DNA of 6,768 nucleotides from Oceanospirillales bacterium (GCA_003232965.1 QIKG01000020.1:1-6768), one strand, 5' to 3'. Numbered from the stretch's first letter, positions 1 to 5,963 are shown. The notes: a model not told the origin generated them from the sequence alone. Program-made: numbers and translations.

Positions 1-24
1 CAACGCAGATGCATGCTTAAAGGC

Positions 25-40
25 AAGCCCTACGGGGCTT
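25..40. other. Small GC-rich hairpin, terminator-like
   Basis: AAGCCC (25-30) and GGGCTT (35-40) form a perfect 6-bp stem around a TACG tetraloop. On the plus strand the stem is followed by only two more pyrimidines (TC) before the sequence turns mixed, so a terminator role is weak. The right arm overlaps the left arm of the larger palindrome at 36-132, so the two structures cannot form together. Confidence 0.3.
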
Positions 41-132
41 TCAGCGATTCCCAAGCTCGGCGGTGGGTTATTTTGAGATGGAGTGACCAACTCTGCAATA
101 ACCCTTCTTGATCTTGAAAATCGCTGAAAGCC
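36..132. repeat. Nested palindrome with perfect 14-bp arms
   Basis: GGCTTTCAGCGATT (36-49) is the exact reverse complement of AATCGCTGAAAGCC (119-132). Inside it, GGGTTATT (65-72) pairs exactly with AATAACCC (97-104), and inside that GAGT (81-84) pairs with ACTC (90-93) around a GACCA loop. Three concentric stems in 97 bp are far more than chance would give. The element could be an extragenic palindromic repeat, the end of an insertion sequence, or a structured RNA. No flanking duplication is evident and I do not recognise a known family. Positions 1-111 are also open in plus frame 1 (36 codons, then TGA), so the repeat might overlap the 3' end of a gene cut off by the window edge. Confidence 0.6.
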
Positions 133-145
133 TGAGGAGGTGTAT

Positions 146-181
146 ATTAATCAGAGTCTCCTTAAGGAGGCTCTGATTAAT
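146..181 (-). terminator. 16-bp stem-loop spanning the SIMPL stop codon
   Basis: Positions 146-161 pair with 166-181 around a TTAA loop, with a single non-Watson-Crick position (T157 opposite G170). The stop codon of the SIMPL gene (177-179) lies within the stem. Read on the minus strand, the stem is followed by ATACACC rather than a U tract, so this is not a canonical intrinsic terminator. It may instead protect the 3' end of the mRNA or act as a weak bidirectional terminator. The structure is seen directly; the role is inference. Confidence 0.45.
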
Positions 182-902
182 CTACCAGAAAAAAAGTGAT
201 AGTTGTTACGACACGAACATCTTTCTCTATCTTTCCCGTATCACCATATTCTTCACCAGCATCACGAATGTAAAAGCTGCCTTGCCGGGCATTTCTTATA
301 CCACCAACACTTACTCCTGCACTTGCTGCAAATTCATTAGCCGCTATACGGGAATTTGTAGTCGCTTCTCGCAACATATCAGGTTTAATATCATTCAATT
401 TTGTAAAGCGATATGCTGGCTCTCCACTACTAATATTAATTCCTTGGGCGATTAATTTACTTACATTAGCCCTTGCTTTAGATACGAGGTCAACTTTGTT
501 TGTTTCTACGCTGATTGAGCCAATCAGCTGATGTTCCTGATCTACTAGTTTTTGATTATCATCTCTATATTCCCTGTAATTGTAATCAATTATTCCTATT
601 TCAATTTCTTCTTGTTTAAATCCATTCTTTTTCAACAATTCAATGATGACTTGTTGATTTTCTTCTGATTTTTCGTATAGCGCAGAGATTTCATCGCGAC
701 TTTTCCCAGTAACACTAAATGTGAGCTTCCAGTTCGCTCGATCTGCCTTTACTCTTCGTTCTGCGAGACCTTTTGCTTCAGCAGTGTTAAGCGCAACCTT
801 AGCGTTATACATTGTTTGCCCAATAAAATAACCGCTGATTGCGATTCCAGCAGCTAAAAATATACCAAGGGCAAGTAGACCTAAAGAGTTTTCATTTTTC
901 AT
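177..902 (-). CDS. SIMPL domain (DUF541) membrane-anchored protein
   Basis: This 241-residue protein belongs to the SIMPL/DUF541 family, recognised from KGLAERRVKADRANWKLTF (44-62), the family's characteristic start of the folded domain, and from the alternating helix-strand pattern up to the C-terminal strand VRVVTTITFFLVD. Residues 7-29 form one hydrophobic segment with no clear signal-peptidase site, so the protein is probably anchored in the inner membrane with the SIMPL domain in the periplasm. The biochemical function of this branch is not established; relatives such as YggE are linked to oxidative stress. The ATG at 902 has an AGG (911-913) 8 bases upstream. The gene stands alone: 338 bp separate it from oleD, and hairpins flank it on both sides. 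Its DNA is markedly AT-richer than the ole genes, with stretches near 25% GC around 541-660. No frameshift is seen. Confidence 0.85.
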   Translation of the reverse strand: MKNENSLGLLALGIFLAAGIAISGYFIGQTMYNAKVALNTAEAKGLAERRVKADRANWKLTFSVTGKSRDEISALYEKSEENQQVIIELLKKNGFKQEEIEIGIIDYNYREYRDDNQKLVDQEHQLIGSISVETNKVDLVSKARANVSKLIAQGINISSGEPAYRFTKLNDIKPDMLREATTNSRIAANEFAASAGVSVGGIRNARQGSFYIRDAGEEYGDTGKIEKDVRVVTTITFFLVD

Positions 903-910
903 ATTACAAA

Positions 911-928
911 CCTGTTCAAAGCATTATA
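911..928 (-). promoter_or_regulatory. Candidate -10 box and RBS of the SIMPL gene
   Basis: On the minus strand a perfect TATAAT (923-928) lies 20 bases before the SIMPL ATG, and an AGG Shine-Dalgarno (911-913) lies between them. No convincing -35 hexamer sits 16-18 bases upstream; the best TTG-containing candidate (TTGTGT) is 23 bases away. If this promoter is used, the leader is only about 14 bases. Having its own promoter would fit the gene's separation from the ole operon. Confidence 0.3.
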
Positions 929-999
929 ATTTAGCAAATAGATATTCAGTTACACAACGAGCTGGTAAAAAAACCCAACCTTTCCACATCTCTATTTCC

Positions 1000-1160
1000 G
1001 TTCTAGCGTTTTCCACTAAACAAAAAAACCCCCTGAATTCGTTTAATATCTAGCAGTTCTGGTTTACATAACCAATAGTGAATGGCATAAGCATTTTTTA
1101 TGCTTGAGTCAATCATACCACCTGTTGCAGGCTCATTTGTTAATTGGAAAACGCTAGAAC
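1000..1160. mobile_element. 161-bp MITE-like element with 16-bp inverted repeats
   Basis: GTTCTAGCGTTTTCCA (1000-1015) is the exact reverse complement of TGGAAAACGCTAGAAC (1145-1160). The 129 bp between them contain two small hairpins (TGGTT/AACCA at 1060-1074, AAGCAT/ATGCTT at 1089-1105) and no credible gene. Perfect 16-bp terminal repeats around a short AT-rich non-coding core fit a miniature inverted-repeat transposable element. No target-site duplication is obvious (flanks TTTCC and TAAAA), and I do not recognise the parent insertion sequence. The alternative is a regulatory or repetitive palindrome unrelated to transposition. Confidence 0.45.
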
Positions 1161-1240
1161 TAAAATACCGATGTAGCGGCTAATACCGCTTATTAGAAAA
1201 TAAAAGCATCTATATCAGAGCATCTGCCTATTGGTGACAG
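1161..1240. other. Region downstream of oleD with competing small hairpins
   Basis: This 80-bp stretch follows the oleD stop on the minus strand. AGCGG (1175-1179) pairs with CCGCT (1186-1190), while CTAATA (1180-1185) pairs with TATTAG (1191-1196), so two short stems compete. A 7-bp direct repeat AGCATCT occurs at 1205-1211 and 1219-1225. On the minus strand the AGCGG stem is followed by ACATCGGTATTTTAG, with only a short T run. I therefore see no convincing intrinsic terminator for the ole operon here. Confidence 0.3.
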
Positions 1241-2230
1241 TTACGCTGAGTCTTTGAGTTTGATTAGTCCATTCGCGATGGATATCTTAGGCTGGTAGCC
1301 AAAATCCCGCGCTGCTGCGCTGGTATCAAACCAATGGGCGGTGCTCAGCTGTTCGACTGAAAATCGGGTAAGCGGCGGCTCTCCAGATAAAGATAAAAGC
1401 CGCCAGGTCTGTTCACAAACGGCCCCCACTACCCTTGCAAGGCTCGCTGGAACCGCACGAATTTCAGCTTTAATGCCAACAGCAGCCAGCAAGCTTTGGA
1501 TAATATCGCCCTGTGGCAAGGGTTCATTGTTGGTGATGAAATAAGGCTTGCCAGCACACCTAGATTGACCTTTCGACTGGCCTTGTAATTCCTGCAATGC
1601 CATCACATGCGCCTGTGCGGCATTTTCGACAAAAATGGTATCAATGATTTTTTCAGGTGCAGGCAATGACAGCTTTCCACCCCTGACTTTTTTCATCAAT
1701 CGGGGCAGGATATGTGGGTCATCAGGCCCCCAGATCAAATGCGGCCTTAGGGCTACCGTTTGTAGGCCATTTCCATTTTCCGCCAGTACTATTTTTTCGG
1801 CCTCAGCTTTGCTCGCGGGATAGGCCGATAGGAAATGCTCTGCTAGCGGCAGGGATTCATCCCCATTTTCAATATCACCACCACTGTGAACCACGCTGGG
1901 TGAGCTTGTGTGTACAAGGTTTGAAATTGAAAGCTGGCGACATAATTTAATAACATTCTGGGTGCCAAGCACATTAATTTTGTGGTATTCAGCCGGGTCG
2001 CCCCAGATACCTGCTTTACCGGCAGTATGGATTACAGCATCGCAACCTTTGGCTGCTCCGATTAATTGACTTAAATTAGTAATATCACCCTGTACCACAT
2101 CCGCACCGGCTGCGCGTAAATCATCGGCGGGCCTGCGTTGGTAAGCCATCACGCTAACGCCAATTTCCAACAGCTGTCGACAAATTGCACTACCAAGAAA
2201 CCCGCCACCGCCTGTGACTAACACTTTCAT
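1241..2230 (-). CDS. oleD: OleD, NAD(P)H-dependent 2-alkyl-3-oxoalkanoate reductase
   Basis: This is the reductase of olefin biosynthesis: it reduces the 2-alkyl-3-ketoacid made by OleA to the 2-alkyl-3-hydroxyacid that OleC uses. The 329-residue protein is an extended short-chain dehydrogenase of the 3-beta-hydroxysteroid dehydrogenase-like type. The Rossmann nucleotide-binding motif TGGGGFLG is at 6-13, a Ser-rich active-site strand HTSSPSVVH at 107-115, and the catalytic YPASK at 137-141. LRPHLIWGP (161-169) is a further family signature. The start codon overlaps the oleC stop in an ATGA, with an AGGCGGTG purine-rich stretch just upstream, so translation is probably coupled to oleC. A short insertion-like stretch with an internal GQSKGQSR repeat (217-224) precedes KPYFITNNEPLP. 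It is the last gene of the operon. The cofactor is probably NADPH, as for characterised OleD, but this is not proven by the sequence. Confidence 0.92.
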   Translation of the reverse strand: MKVLVTGGGGFLGSAICRQLLEIGVSVMAYQRRPADDLRAAGADVVQGDITNLSQLIGAAKGCDAVIHTAGKAGIWGDPAEYHKINVLGTQNVIKLCRQLSISNLVHTSSPSVVHSGGDIENGDESLPLAEHFLSAYPASKAEAEKIVLAENGNGLQTVALRPHLIWGPDDPHILPRLMKKVRGGKLSLPAPEKIIDTIFVENAAQAHVMALQELQGQSKGQSRCAGKPYFITNNEPLPQGDIIQSLLAAVGIKAEIRAVPASLARVVGAVCEQTWRLLSLSGEPPLTRFSVEQLSTAHWFDTSAAARDFGYQPKISIANGLIKLKDSA

Positions 2231-3909
2231 ACTTCACCGCCTAACTGCTTAGCCGCCCAGACTGCCAGTTGCTCGCGGTTAATTTTAGAATTATGCCGAA
2301 TATCAACCGGGAAGCCCGGGTGAAAGAGGATTTTTTGAATGCTTTGTGTCAACGAATTTACCTGCGCTATTTTCAATAAATCAGCGGATACCTGAGCCTT
2401 TGCTGCTGTGTTCAGCTTGCCTTTGAGTTCAACGCACAATACTGGCGTTTGGGTACCGCGTTCGCCGAGGCCAACTAAAGCGGAACGCAATAGCTCCGGG
2501 TGTGGGTTAAACACGGCTTCACAGCGGTCGGCAAATAATACTTCTTGAGTGGTTTCGAGGCGCTGAGTCACTCTGCCGTAGTACCATAAACGACCAGTGC
2601 TATCGAGACTGCCAGCATCACCCATACGATGCCATATCGTGCCGTCTGCATCAGTAATTTTTGCCAATGCAGTTTGCTGTTCACGCTTCCAGTATTGGTC
2701 TGTGCAACTGGGGCCACAGACAATTATTTCACCCGGCTTTCCCGCTGCCATTTCTGTAATTTCATCTAATGTGCTGAAGGCTTGTTCGCTAATGGCGATG
2801 ATTTTTATCCGGTTAGGGGCTACCGGCAAGCCCACACAAATACCATTACCGGAAGTCGATAGTGCCTGTATCTCCGGGGTCATTTGTTTTCCGGAAATAC
2901 TGCATACCGGGAGACATTCTGTGGCCCCATAAGGGGTATGTATTTCAGCGTCATCCGGGAGTGCCTTTTCCATCCGCCGTATCACCCGAATGGGTACAGC
3001 GGCACCGGCGGAAATAACCCGGCGGACACTTTTTAACTGGATGTTATTATCTACAAGATAACGGCTGAGGGTGTTTAACAATGCCGGAGAACCGAAAATA
3101 TTATTCACCTGAAACGCATCGATGGTTCTAACTAATACTTTTGGGTTGGCTTTCGCCGGGCGCGTCGGGTCCATTCGAGGTACAACGGTTGTCATCCCTA
3201 ATGCAGGGTCAAATAATGCAAACGGTGGAAAAGTGGGTAATCCAACTTCACCGGGCTTGATATTAAAAGCCTGTTTTAGCATTTCCACCTGCGCACTAAA
3301 GTGCCGGTGCCGATACACTACGCCCTTGGGTATGCCGGTACTGCCTGAGGTAAACAATATAGCGGCCATATCTTCTGCATCTGGCAAGTGCAGAATCTCG
3401 CCGGAGCTGCGATTACCCAGTGTGCGCAATGTTTTTAGATTAATCCCACCAAGGCCAAGGGTAGGACCTGCGGTCACAAACTGTCGGCAGGATGGTTTCG
3501 CCCAGCCTAATATTTTGCGTGCCAATTGAGCTTTGGTAATTCCAATAAATGCTTTCGGTGCGGCTTCCTCAAGACAGCGCTTTAAGGGTTTAATACCAAT
3601 GCCGGGGTCTACCAATACCGGAACAATACCGGCCTTGAACATGGCAAAAAACATGGCGATAAAGTCCAGCCCCGGGGTCAGCATCAGTGCTGTTCTGGTA
3701 CCCGGCTCTAGTCCATATTCGAGCAAACCACGAGCATAAACATTGCTCAGTTCATTTAGTTCTTTATAGGTTTTATGGGTATATTTATACGGCTGTAACA
3801 AACCACCCTGAGGATAGTGAATGGCAATACTGTGGGGTTGTTGCTCGGCCTGCCAGCTTAAAGCACCAGCAATATTCTTAAACTGACCGGTATTCCAGTC
3901 AGTCGACAC
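2227..3909 (-). CDS. oleC: OleC, ATP-dependent beta-lactone synthetase
   Basis: OleC adenylates the 2-alkyl-3-hydroxyacid and closes it to a cis-beta-lactone, releasing AMP. The 560-residue protein belongs to the ANL (acyl-CoA synthetase-like) superfamily and has the usual OleC length. The phosphate-binding loop FTSGSTGIPKG is at 186-196, the A5 motif YGATE at 327-331, the A7 region HRMGDAGSLDSTGRLWYYGR at 427-446 with the ribose-binding Asp431, and the C-terminal catalytic-type lysine at Lys542 in HNSKINREQL. The N-terminal KNIAGAL (11-17) matches the family start. The start is GTG at 3909, 11 bases inside the end of oleB, with no clear Shine-Dalgarno, so reinitiation by ribosomes finishing oleB is likely. 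Four bases overlap with oleD. Generic annotation would call it an AMP-dependent ligase or fatty acyl-CoA synthetase; the operon context makes OleC the better call. Confidence 0.93.
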   Translation of the reverse strand: MSTDWNTGQFKNIAGALSWQAEQQPHSIAIHYPQGGLLQPYKYTHKTYKELNELSNVYARGLLEYGLEPGTRTALMLTPGLDFIAMFFAMFKAGIVPVLVDPGIGIKPLKRCLEEAAPKAFIGITKAQLARKILGWAKPSCRQFVTAGPTLGLGGINLKTLRTLGNRSSGEILHLPDAEDMAAILFTSGSTGIPKGVVYRHRHFSAQVEMLKQAFNIKPGEVGLPTFPPFALFDPALGMTTVVPRMDPTRPAKANPKVLVRTIDAFQVNNIFGSPALLNTLSRYLVDNNIQLKSVRRVISAGAAVPIRVIRRMEKALPDDAEIHTPYGATECLPVCSISGKQMTPEIQALSTSGNGICVGLPVAPNRIKIIAISEQAFSTLDEITEMAAGKPGEIIVCGPSCTDQYWKREQQTALAKITDADGTIWHRMGDAGSLDSTGRLWYYGRVTQRLETTQEVLFADRCEAVFNPHPELLRSALVGLGERGTQTPVLCVELKGKLNTAAKAQVSADLLKIAQVNSLTQSIQKILFHPGFPVDIRHNSKINREQLAVWAAKQLGGEV

Positions 3910-4816
3910 TGTTGAGACCAGAATCAGCTGTTGGCTTGCCGATGAACTTACTTATAATTTCAATCAGTTCCGGCCCGCCGTCTTCGAGAATATAATGACC
4001 GCAATCGGGGAAACGGTGAACTTCGGCCTGTGGAAAGTACTGCAACCATTTATTCAGAAATGGCGCATCAAAAACGAAATCTTTTTCACCCCAGGCAATC
4101 AAACAGGGTTTATCTGCTAGCAAAGGCAGCTTTTCTGCGGTTTGTTCTAAAATATCAAAGCCCGGGTCTTTACTACTTAAGGGAATATCCTGTACAAACC
4201 GCGCAGTAGCGATGCGGTTAGCCGGGGTGTCATAAGGTAGTTTGTAGGCATCACGAATGGCTTTGCTAACGGGTTTTTTGAAACCAACACGGGCTGCAAT
4301 CCCGGAAAAAGCATTAAAACGGGTGGTTAGGTACTGCCCGAGTTTCAGGTCACGAACAAAACTCAAAGCGGGTGGTATGCGCTTATCTTCCGGTATCGGA
4401 AATGCCGCCGTGTTCATAATAACTAATTTATCAATTAGCTCAGGATGTTGAACCGCCCAAGCATTACCTATCATTCCACCCCAGTCGTGGACTACTAATG
4501 TGAGCGGTTGCTGCAGGTTTAAATGTTCAACCAAAGTTGCTATATCTTCAATCCGGCTGGCCAGGCGGTAATCATATTGATCGTCACCGGGCTTGTCGGA
4601 AAGTCCGCAGCCAATATGGTCGGGGACTATACAACGAAACTGGTCGCGCAGTGCTATTACCAAATTGCGATAATAAAAAGACCAGGTGGGATTACCGTGC
4701 AACATGAGTACAGGCGGTGCATCCTGTCTACCTTCATCAAGGTAATGCAGCTTTAAACCATCCCGAATCCGCAGATAATGACTGCTAAACGGGTACAATT
4801 TTGTAGAAGGCCTCAT
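3899..4816 (-). CDS. oleB: OleB, beta-lactone decarboxylase (alpha/beta hydrolase)
   Basis: OleB carries out the last step, splitting the beta-lactone from OleC into a cis-alkene and CO2. The 305-residue protein is an alpha/beta hydrolase of the haloalkane dehalogenase-like group. HGNPTW (40-45) forms the oxyanion region, the nucleophile is Asp111 in VVHDWGGMIG (not Ser), the acidic residue is probably Asp246 in WGEKDFVFD, and the catalytic His is His274 in DCGHYILED. I chose the ATG at 4816. An upstream in-frame TTG at 4822 would add two residues, but the AGG after the oleA stop is about 9 bases from the ATG and only 3 from the TTG. The gap to oleA is 13 bases, and the 3' end overlaps oleC by 11. 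Standing alone, a gene like this would often be labelled haloalkane dehalogenase; its place between oleA and oleC argues for OleB. Confidence 0.93.
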   Translation of the reverse strand: MRPSTKLYPFSSHYLRIRDGLKLHYLDEGRQDAPPVLMLHGNPTWSFYYRNLVIALRDQFRCIVPDHIGCGLSDKPGDDQYDYRLASRIEDIATLVEHLNLQQPLTLVVHDWGGMIGNAWAVQHPELIDKLVIMNTAAFPIPEDKRIPPALSFVRDLKLGQYLTTRFNAFSGIAARVGFKKPVSKAIRDAYKLPYDTPANRIATARFVQDIPLSSKDPGFDILEQTAEKLPLLADKPCLIAWGEKDFVFDAPFLNKWLQYFPQAEVHRFPDCGHYILEDGGPELIEIISKFIGKPTADSGLNSVD

Positions 4817-4829
4817 CAGCAAAAGCCTG

Positions 4830-5846
4830 TTACCAGACGACCTCTGCCATCGAACAATTCAGTCCCGAACCAATACCTAACAAGGCTACCCGGTCGCCTT
4901 TTTTCAGCTTACCAAGCTCTTCTGCCTTAGCCAGCGCAATAGGCACAGCAGCAGGGCCGATATTACCCAGCTCAGGATAAATCGCGTGAACTTTATTTAT
5001 ATCCAGATCCAATAATTTCACCAAGGCTTCGGTATGTACTTTACTGACCTGGTGGATCACTATTTGGTCTAATTCTGCGGGCACCCAATTAAATGCGTTT
5101 TTAGCCACCTGAAAAGTTGCGGCTGCAAGCTTCAAGCCTTCGGTTAGCAAGACTTTGGTATTGGTTACCATACAATCCATCTGTCCGTGACATAGGTCAC
5201 TAAATTGGGTTGCCGCGCGCGACACACTACCGAGGTAGGCATGCCCATCGGGTGAAATTTCTTTGCGCGACAAAATCATCGCAACCCCGCCTGACCCTAA
5301 TGTAAGCGAAGCAAATTCAGCGCGAAATTGTTGTTTGGTGACATCCTTGCCTAATAGGCGTTTGATAGTTGCCTGTGTAATTGGGCGACTGGACTCACCA
5401 TCAACTACCAGAGCATAATCAATTTCTCCACGCTCCAACATACGTGCTGCCACATCCATTCCATTCAAAAATGCCAAGCAGGCATTTCCTAAATCAAAAT
5501 TCATACAATGGTCGGACAAACCCAACTTTCCATGAACTATACACGCGGTAGAGGGCTCGAGATAATCGCGGCAAACTGAGGTATTAATAACAATGTTAAT
5601 TTTATCGCGGCTTACACCGGATTTTTCAATGACTTTTTCGGCAGCAAGCGTAGCTGCATCAGAGGGCATTGTGCCTTCTTCCCAAAATCTTCGAGCACCA
5701 ATTCCTGTGACATTTTCTAGCAGGTTATTGCGAATACCAAGGCGCTTAAAAGCCGGCTCTAATTGTTTTTCTAGTTCTGCTGATGTAACTCTAATGGGGG
5801 CATCTACCGCGGCCAATGAATGAATAACGACATTATTAAATTTCAT
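4830..5846 (-). CDS. oleA: OleA, acyl-CoA condensing thiolase-fold enzyme
   Basis: OleA starts the pathway by a non-decarboxylative Claisen condensation of two long-chain acyl-CoAs, giving a 2-alkyl-3-ketoacid. The 338-residue protein has the thiolase/KAS III fold. The catalytic Cys is Cys123 in NACLAFLNGM, the general base Glu97 in DYLEPST, His265 in VIHQVSKVH, and Asn295 in ELGNIGPA. These lie at the same relative spacing as Cys143, Glu117, His285 and Asn315 reported for Xanthomonas campestris OleA (constant offset of 20). Glu97 in DYLEPST distinguishes OleA from FabH, a likely mislabel. The C-terminus GDRVALLGIGSGLNCSMAEVVW is typical of the family. The ATG has a good AGGA five bases upstream (5852-5855). 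It is the first gene of the operon and divergent from pyrC. Confidence 0.95.
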   Translation of the reverse strand: MKFNNVVIHSLAAVDAPIRVTSAELEKQLEPAFKRLGIRNNLLENVTGIGARRFWEEGTMPSDAATLAAEKVIEKSGVSRDKINIVINTSVCRDYLEPSTACIVHGKLGLSDHCMNFDLGNACLAFLNGMDVAARMLERGEIDYALVVDGESSRPITQATIKRLLGKDVTKQQFRAEFASLTLGSGGVAMILSRKEISPDGHAYLGSVSRAATQFSDLCHGQMDCMVTNTKVLLTEGLKLAAATFQVAKNAFNWVPAELDQIVIHQVSKVHTEALVKLLDLDINKVHAIYPELGNIGPAAVPIALAKAEELGKLKKGDRVALLGIGSGLNCSMAEVVW

Positions 5847-5877
5847 ATAATTCCTAGCTTATCTTTTTATAGAATGT

Positions 5878-5906
5878 ATTATAATCTGTGTAAGAAAAGA
5901 TGTTCG
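5878..5906 (-). promoter_or_regulatory. Candidate oleA operon promoter
   Basis: A perfect TATAAT on the minus strand occupies 5878-5883. The hexamer 17 bases upstream (5901-5906) reads CGAACA, matching the -35 consensus at only three positions, so an activator may be needed. Transcription would begin near 5871, giving a leader of about 24 bases that contains the AGGA ribosome binding site. The box lies in ATTATAAT (5878-5885), a palindrome that also reads TATAAT on the plus strand at 5880-5885, towards pyrC. Confidence 0.45.
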
Positions 5907-5912
5907 ATTTTT

Positions 5913-5927
5913 AACCAATACAAACCA
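5913..5927. promoter_or_regulatory. Tandem AACCA repeat one helical turn apart
   Basis: AACCA occurs at 5913-5917 and 5923-5927, with a 10-bp repeat interval (TGGTT-N5-TGGTT on the minus strand). The pair would sit at about -43 to -57 relative to the proposed oleA start, just upstream of a poor -35 box. That geometry fits a binding site for an activator. The repeat is short and could be chance; no regulator is encoded in the window. Confidence 0.2.
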
Positions 5928-5928
5928 T

Positions 5929-5956
5929 CTGAAAGGCCTATAACGCACCTTTTCAG
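5929..5956 (+). promoter_or_regulatory. Stem-loop in the pyrC upstream region
   Basis: CTGAAA (5929-5934) pairs with TTTCAG (5951-5956), continued by GG (5935-5936) with CC (5948-5949) around a bulged T5950 and an 11-base loop. The loop holds TATAAC (5939-5944), a possible -10 box for pyrC. If transcription begins further left, at the TATAAT of 5880-5885, this stem would be in the leader. E. coli pyrC is controlled through a leader hairpin near its ribosome binding site, so a control role is possible, but this stem ends 13 bases before the Shine-Dalgarno. Confidence 0.25.
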
Positions 5957-5963
5957 CATTCGC

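Noticed and set aside
36..132. Integron attC recombination site, given the nested palindrome near a lone AT-rich gene
   Set aside because: The conserved GTTRRRY and RYYYAAC core sites are not found at the ends of the structure, and no integrase is visible.
967..1033. Direct repeat of A7CCC at 967-976 and 1022-1031
   Set aside because: It is a low-complexity run and is not placed symmetrically around the inverted-repeat element, so it is not a target-site duplication.
1003..1116. Minus-strand 37-codon reading frame inside the inverted-repeat element, starting MIDSSIKNAYAIHYW
   Set aside because: It ends within the terminal repeat, has no properly spaced ribosome binding site (GGTGG lies directly against the ATG) and resembles no family I know. 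It is probably chance or a decayed remnant.
1161..1240. Intrinsic terminator of the ole operon
   Set aside because: The short stems are not followed by a U run on the minus strand, and the T-rich stretch nearest the oleD stop has only a tiny stem before it.
1..1240. CRISPR array or tRNA gene in the repeat-rich left part
   Set aside because: There are no regularly spaced direct repeats and no cloverleaf with a TTC-type T arm. The repeats are inverted pairs.
3122..3529. Long plus-strand reading frame opposite oleC
   Set aside because: It is antisense to a gene with clear ANL motifs, has no recognisable domain and is best explained by the codon use of oleC. The other plus-strand frames opposite the ole genes fail for the same reason.
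4830..5846. Annotation as FabH (3-oxoacyl-ACP synthase III)
   Set aside because: The DYLEPST glutamate at the OleA-specific position and the oleBCD neighbours point to OleA rather than fatty-acid initiation.
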